Part shown: one piece after another, positions 61,807-64,000 of the stretch
Position numbering within the stretch: the stretch's first letter is position 1
Layout: each line of letters opens with the position of its first letter
Assembly: GCA_965276785.1 (NCBI GenBank)
Contig: OZ255629.1
Location: 4,464,001 to 4,528,000, forward strand
Direction: 5' to 3'
Length of the DNA: 64,000 nucleotides
From: LMUY01 sp965276785
Lineage (GTDB): Bacteria; Pseudomonadota; Alphaproteobacteria; Acetobacterales; Acetobacteraceae
Translations under genes and position numbers: made by a program
Notes under the pieces: generated by a model
Told to the model about the DNA's origin: nothing
The model's input: only the letters and a program-made list of their open reading frames with translations
The model's database searches: none

Positions 61807-61977
61807 CTAAAGACTACTTGCGGCGTTGTTGAATACGGCCCCTAGCTTCGTGCCGAGTGCAGTCACGCTTGAGACGATCGCCACCGCAATCAAAGCCGCG
61901 ATCAAGCCATACTCCAGAGCGGTCACGGCCCGGCGGTCTGCTTTCAGTTCCAGCCAAATCTTGATGTATTCGATCAT
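61807..61977 (-). CDS. flp: Flp/Fap-type pilin
   Basis: 56 residues from ATG 61977 with AAGGGG seven bases upstream. A short basic leader (MIEYIKIWLELKADRRAVTA) leads into the Flp motif LEYGLIAALIAVAIVSS, then a hydrophobic helix and NNAASSL at the end. The prepilin peptidase CpaA should cut in the segment before LEYG... (typically after a Gly or Ala). It is the pilus subunit. First gene of the assembly operon after the transglycosylase gene; only one pilin copy is seen. Confidence 0.93.
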   Translation of the reverse strand: MIEYIKIWLELKADRRAVTALEYGLIAALIAVAIVSSVTALGTKLGAVFNNAASSL

Positions 61978-62110
61978 AACAAACCCCTTCTAAGCGCACC
62001 CCCTTCATGGAAGTGCTCGTTCAACTCATTGGCTTTGACCTTCTGTCGGCGTGGCCTGCCTCAATGCAGGCGGACTTGGCCCATTCAATCAGAAGAAGAT
62101 GAGGAAAACG

Positions 62111-62782
62111 TTAAGAGTGGTATAAACCGGGGACAATCACCACCGGCCGGTGCGGCCCGAAGGAACGTGTCGTCGTGAAAGACCCGAAAGCCCCTTTTGT
62201 CGCGGTCGCAAACGCACCTGGAACGATGACCTGGACCAGCGAGGCGACCTGCGACATTGGCGGCTGCGCCATCGTTGCGCCACCGTGCCAAGAGACCATC
62301 ACCTGTCGCAGATAAGGCAATCCGAGCGTTGGGTCGGCCGAGTGGTAGCTGGCAACCGCTCGTTCCCAACTCCCAACCGAGGCCCGGAGGCCACTGAGAA
62401 TTCGCCCAGCCGCGCTCGCATTGCTGGAAGGATCGAAGGCGTCGGCCAAAGACGAGAACGCGTTTGGATGGTATTGCAAGTTTACCTGAAAGCACCCGAC
62501 GTCGATGGACCGGACGCCCCGTGCCTGCAGAGTGTGAACAAGGTCGATGGCTTCGTTGGCCGAAGCAAGAAAGTGCCCTTCTCCGGCCGCGTTTACCGAC
62601 CAGGGCCACGGCGCAACCCGCCCATCGCGGTCGCGCCGGCCGCTTTCGACCCGGCCAATCGCGAGCAGGAGATCAGCCGGGACGCTCAGCGCCTGCTCCG
62701 CTGCATGGGCTTCCGTCTCGCACGGGTTCGCGTGAGCCGGTACGACCGCCGCTAGAACGGAAAGCAACACGATCCACTTCAT
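62111..62782 (-). CDS. Lytic transglycosylase (SLT domain), secreted
   Basis: 223 residues. Signal peptide MKWIVLLSVLAAVVPAHA. The SLT fold has the catalytic Glu in LLLAIGRVESGRRD (about residue 46) and the SIDVGCFQVNLQYH motif. Such enzymes cut glycan strands with formation of a 1,6-anhydro end and help envelope-spanning machines pass the peptidoglycan. It is on the same strand, 133 bases upstream of flp, so it is likely dedicated to the Tad pilus. A short hairpin (62054-62071) lies between the two. Confidence 0.9.
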   Translation of the reverse strand: MKWIVLLSVLAAVVPAHANPCETEAHAAEQALSVPADLLLAIGRVESGRRDRDGRVAPWPWSVNAAGEGHFLASANEAIDLVHTLQARGVRSIDVGCFQVNLQYHPNAFSSLADAFDPSSNASAAGRILSGLRASVGSWERAVASYHSADPTLGLPYLRQVMVSWHGGATMAQPPMSQVASLVQVIVPGAFATATKGAFGSFTTTRSFGPHRPVVIVPGLYHS

Positions 62783-62898
62783 TCAGCGATGTTGCAGGCG
62801 AGACGTTTACATCGGGTTAGGGCACGACCGCGCTCGTGCAATTAATTCGAGAGAAAGCTTTTGCTGAGAGGATTGGCTGTCCTTGAGGGGTGCCGTTG

Positions 62899-64000
62899 GT
62901 GTCAGACGTCGTCGAGTTTTTCCGTCTACTGTCGGACCAGCAGCCCGAACTCGGCTCACTGCGCTGCCATCTCGCCCAGGCTCTGCTCGACCAGCAGGAC
63001 TATGCGGGGGCGTTTGCTGCAGCTTGCGAGGCAATCGAGCGGGACGGCGGGCTCACCGATGCGTGGCTGATACGGGCGGCAGTCCACCAAAAGCGTGGCG
63101 ACTGGTCCGATGCCGCGAGCGACTTCATGCAGGCTGCCCGGCTCGCGCCCAAGCGGTCAGGCATCCTCGTCAGTGCCGCCGGATGCTATGCCGAACTTGA
63201 CTGCCTGGAAGAAGCGGAGCGCTGTCTGCGGCGCGCTGTCACGCTGGATCCCGGCAACAAGGAAGCGCAGGCGAACTTGGGGTCGGTGCTGGTTAAGCTA
63301 GAGCGGCTTGGTGACGCCGAAGCCCCCTGCCGCGCGGCATTGGCATTGGATGCAACCCTGCTTTCGGCGCATCAGAACCTATCGGCAGTTCTTGCGCAAG
63401 CCGACCCAGTCGCCGCTCGCCACCATCGGGATACAGCGTATCGAAGCAAGCAGGTCTTTATCGAGGCCGCGCGACAGGAGACCCACCGTATACTGGTGTT
63501 GGCCGCTGCGGACACTGGCAACGTCCCGTTGCGACATCTAATGCCACAAAGCTGCGTCACCTTGGTCCGCTGGTATGTTGAATATGCAACGCCGGGTCAG
63601 ATAGCCGATCTGCCTCCCTACGACCTGGTGTTCAATGCCATTGGCGACGCTGATTTCATGCCCGAGATCGCCACGCACGTTTCCAGCTTCTTGAACAGCA
63701 TGGCGCACCCGTCGCTTAATGCTTTCGAAGCGATTGCAAATACAGCCAGGGACAAGCTGCCTGCTCTGTTGGCGGACATGCCGCATGCCCTAGTCCCAGC
63801 CACCATCCGACACGAGCGGCCTGAGAGGGATTTGCCGAACGCAGTGGCAGCCGCACAGATCAAGCTGCCGGTGCTGCTCAGGCCTTTCGGTGCTCACGGC
63901 GGCCAAGGCGTCATCAAAGTCGATTGCGCCGAGCATTTGGCTGCCAGCTCCGAGCACGGTTGCTACGTGACGCAGTTCATTGATTTCCGGTCGCAGGATG
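62899..64000 (+). CDS. TPR protein with ATP-grasp-like C-terminal region (3' end outside window)
   Basis: From GTG 62899, with GAGGGG eight bases upstream, the frame is open to the right edge (about 367 residues). The first about 165 residues are TPRs (LRCHLAQALLDQQDYAGAF, AWLIRAAVHQKRGDWSDAA, ANLGSVLVKLERLGDAEA). A Rossmann-like segment follows (RILVLAAADTGNVPLRHLMP, YDLVFNAIGDADFMPEI), and then KLPVLLRPFGAHGGQGVIKV, with a Gly-rich loop like that of ATP-grasp ligases, and YVTQFIDFRSQD. The product may ligate or modify an unknown substrate. It diverges from the transglycosylase gene; relation to the pilus is uncertain. Confidence 0.72.
   Translation, partial: MSDVVEFFRLLSDQQPELGSLRCHLAQALLDQQDYAGAFAAACEAIERDGGLTDAWLIRAAVHQKRGDWSDAASDFMQAARLAPKRSGILVSAAGCYAELDCLEEAERCLRRAVTLDPGNKEAQANLGSVLVKLERLGDAEAPCRAALALDATLLSAHQNLSAVLAQADPVAARHHRDTAYRSKQVFIEAARQETHRILVLAAADTGNVPLRHLMPQSCVTLVRWYVEYATPGQIADLPPYDLVFNAIGDADFMPEIATHVSSFLNSMAHPSLNAFEAIANTARDKLPALLADMPHALVPATIRHERPERDLPNAVAAAQIKLPVLLRPFGAHGGQGVIKVDCAEHLAASSEHGCYVTQFIDFRSQD

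Noticed and set aside
62054..62071. Possible terminator after the lytic transglycosylase gene
   Set aside because: The stem is only six base pairs (GCCTGC/GCAGGC) and no T-run follows, so it is listed only as a note under that gene.

Overview
The window reads as the chromosome of a G+C-rich alphaproteobacterium. Gene content fits an Acetobacteraceae-type member of the Rhodospirillales best: a type II NADP isocitrate dehydrogenase, EgtB/EgtD, an ArsR-methyltransferase fusion before metH, a DUF2934 protein and a Tad pilus locus. The family assignment is inference. No rRNA, tRNA or CRISPR array was recognised.

Layout. 1-13.4 kb is mostly housekeeping: a YhaN/YhaO-like DNA-repair pair, M20 hydrolase/fumC, fabG, a TPR glycosyltransferase diverging from a diguanylate cyclase, a GATase/rluB/rsmD operon facing a TadA-type deaminase gene, a small lipoprotein, a dienelactone hydrolase and icd. 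13.6-18.6 kb carries an iron-dependent alcohol dehydrogenase, an MFS carrier and a chemoreceptor. 18.7-26.4 kb is a minus-strand block: a 1133-residue hybrid histidine kinase, then five tightly packed genes (GMC oxidoreductase, DoxX, cupin, SMP-30 lactonase, two-domain VOC protein), which look like an uncharacterised oxidation/lactone-cleavage module. 26.6-33.1 kb holds a DUF482-type acyltransferase, DUF2934, ergothioneine genes egtD/egtB, a Rieske oxygenase, a glycosyltransferase, DUF488 and a small Cys-rich protein. The last six minus-strand genes (33.1 down to 28.3 kb) diverge from an ArsR-methyltransferase regulator plus metH, across a perfect 20-bp palindrome. 37.6-42.9 kb has a CRP-like regulator with a candidate site upstream, a frameshifted small gene, a lipoprotein and a four-gene sugar-modification cluster.

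42.9-53.3 kb is an accessory, decaying region. A three-gene CoA operon (acyl-CoA dehydrogenase, CaiB/BaiF transferase, CitE-type lyase) is compressed to about 540 bp of remnants. After it come a LysR-controlled cluster (SnoaL-like protein, MDR reductase, isochorismatase-family hydrolase, Old Yellow Enzyme), an SDR remnant, and about 4.8 kb of broken insertion sequences of at least six families (IS3, IS21, IS630, IS110, IS5, IS66), some nested. The IS21 copy keeps both terminal repeats but has lost most of istA.

53.4-62.8 kb is a Tad/Flp pilus locus on the minus strand: lytic transglycosylase, flp pilin, cpaA, cpaB, cpaC, a miniature cpaD, cpaE, cpaF, tadB, tadC, tadD. It is visibly less G+C-rich than its surroundings, has no tadE/F/G in the window, and ends next to the IS debris. 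The window closes inside a TPR protein with an ATP-grasp-like C-terminal region.
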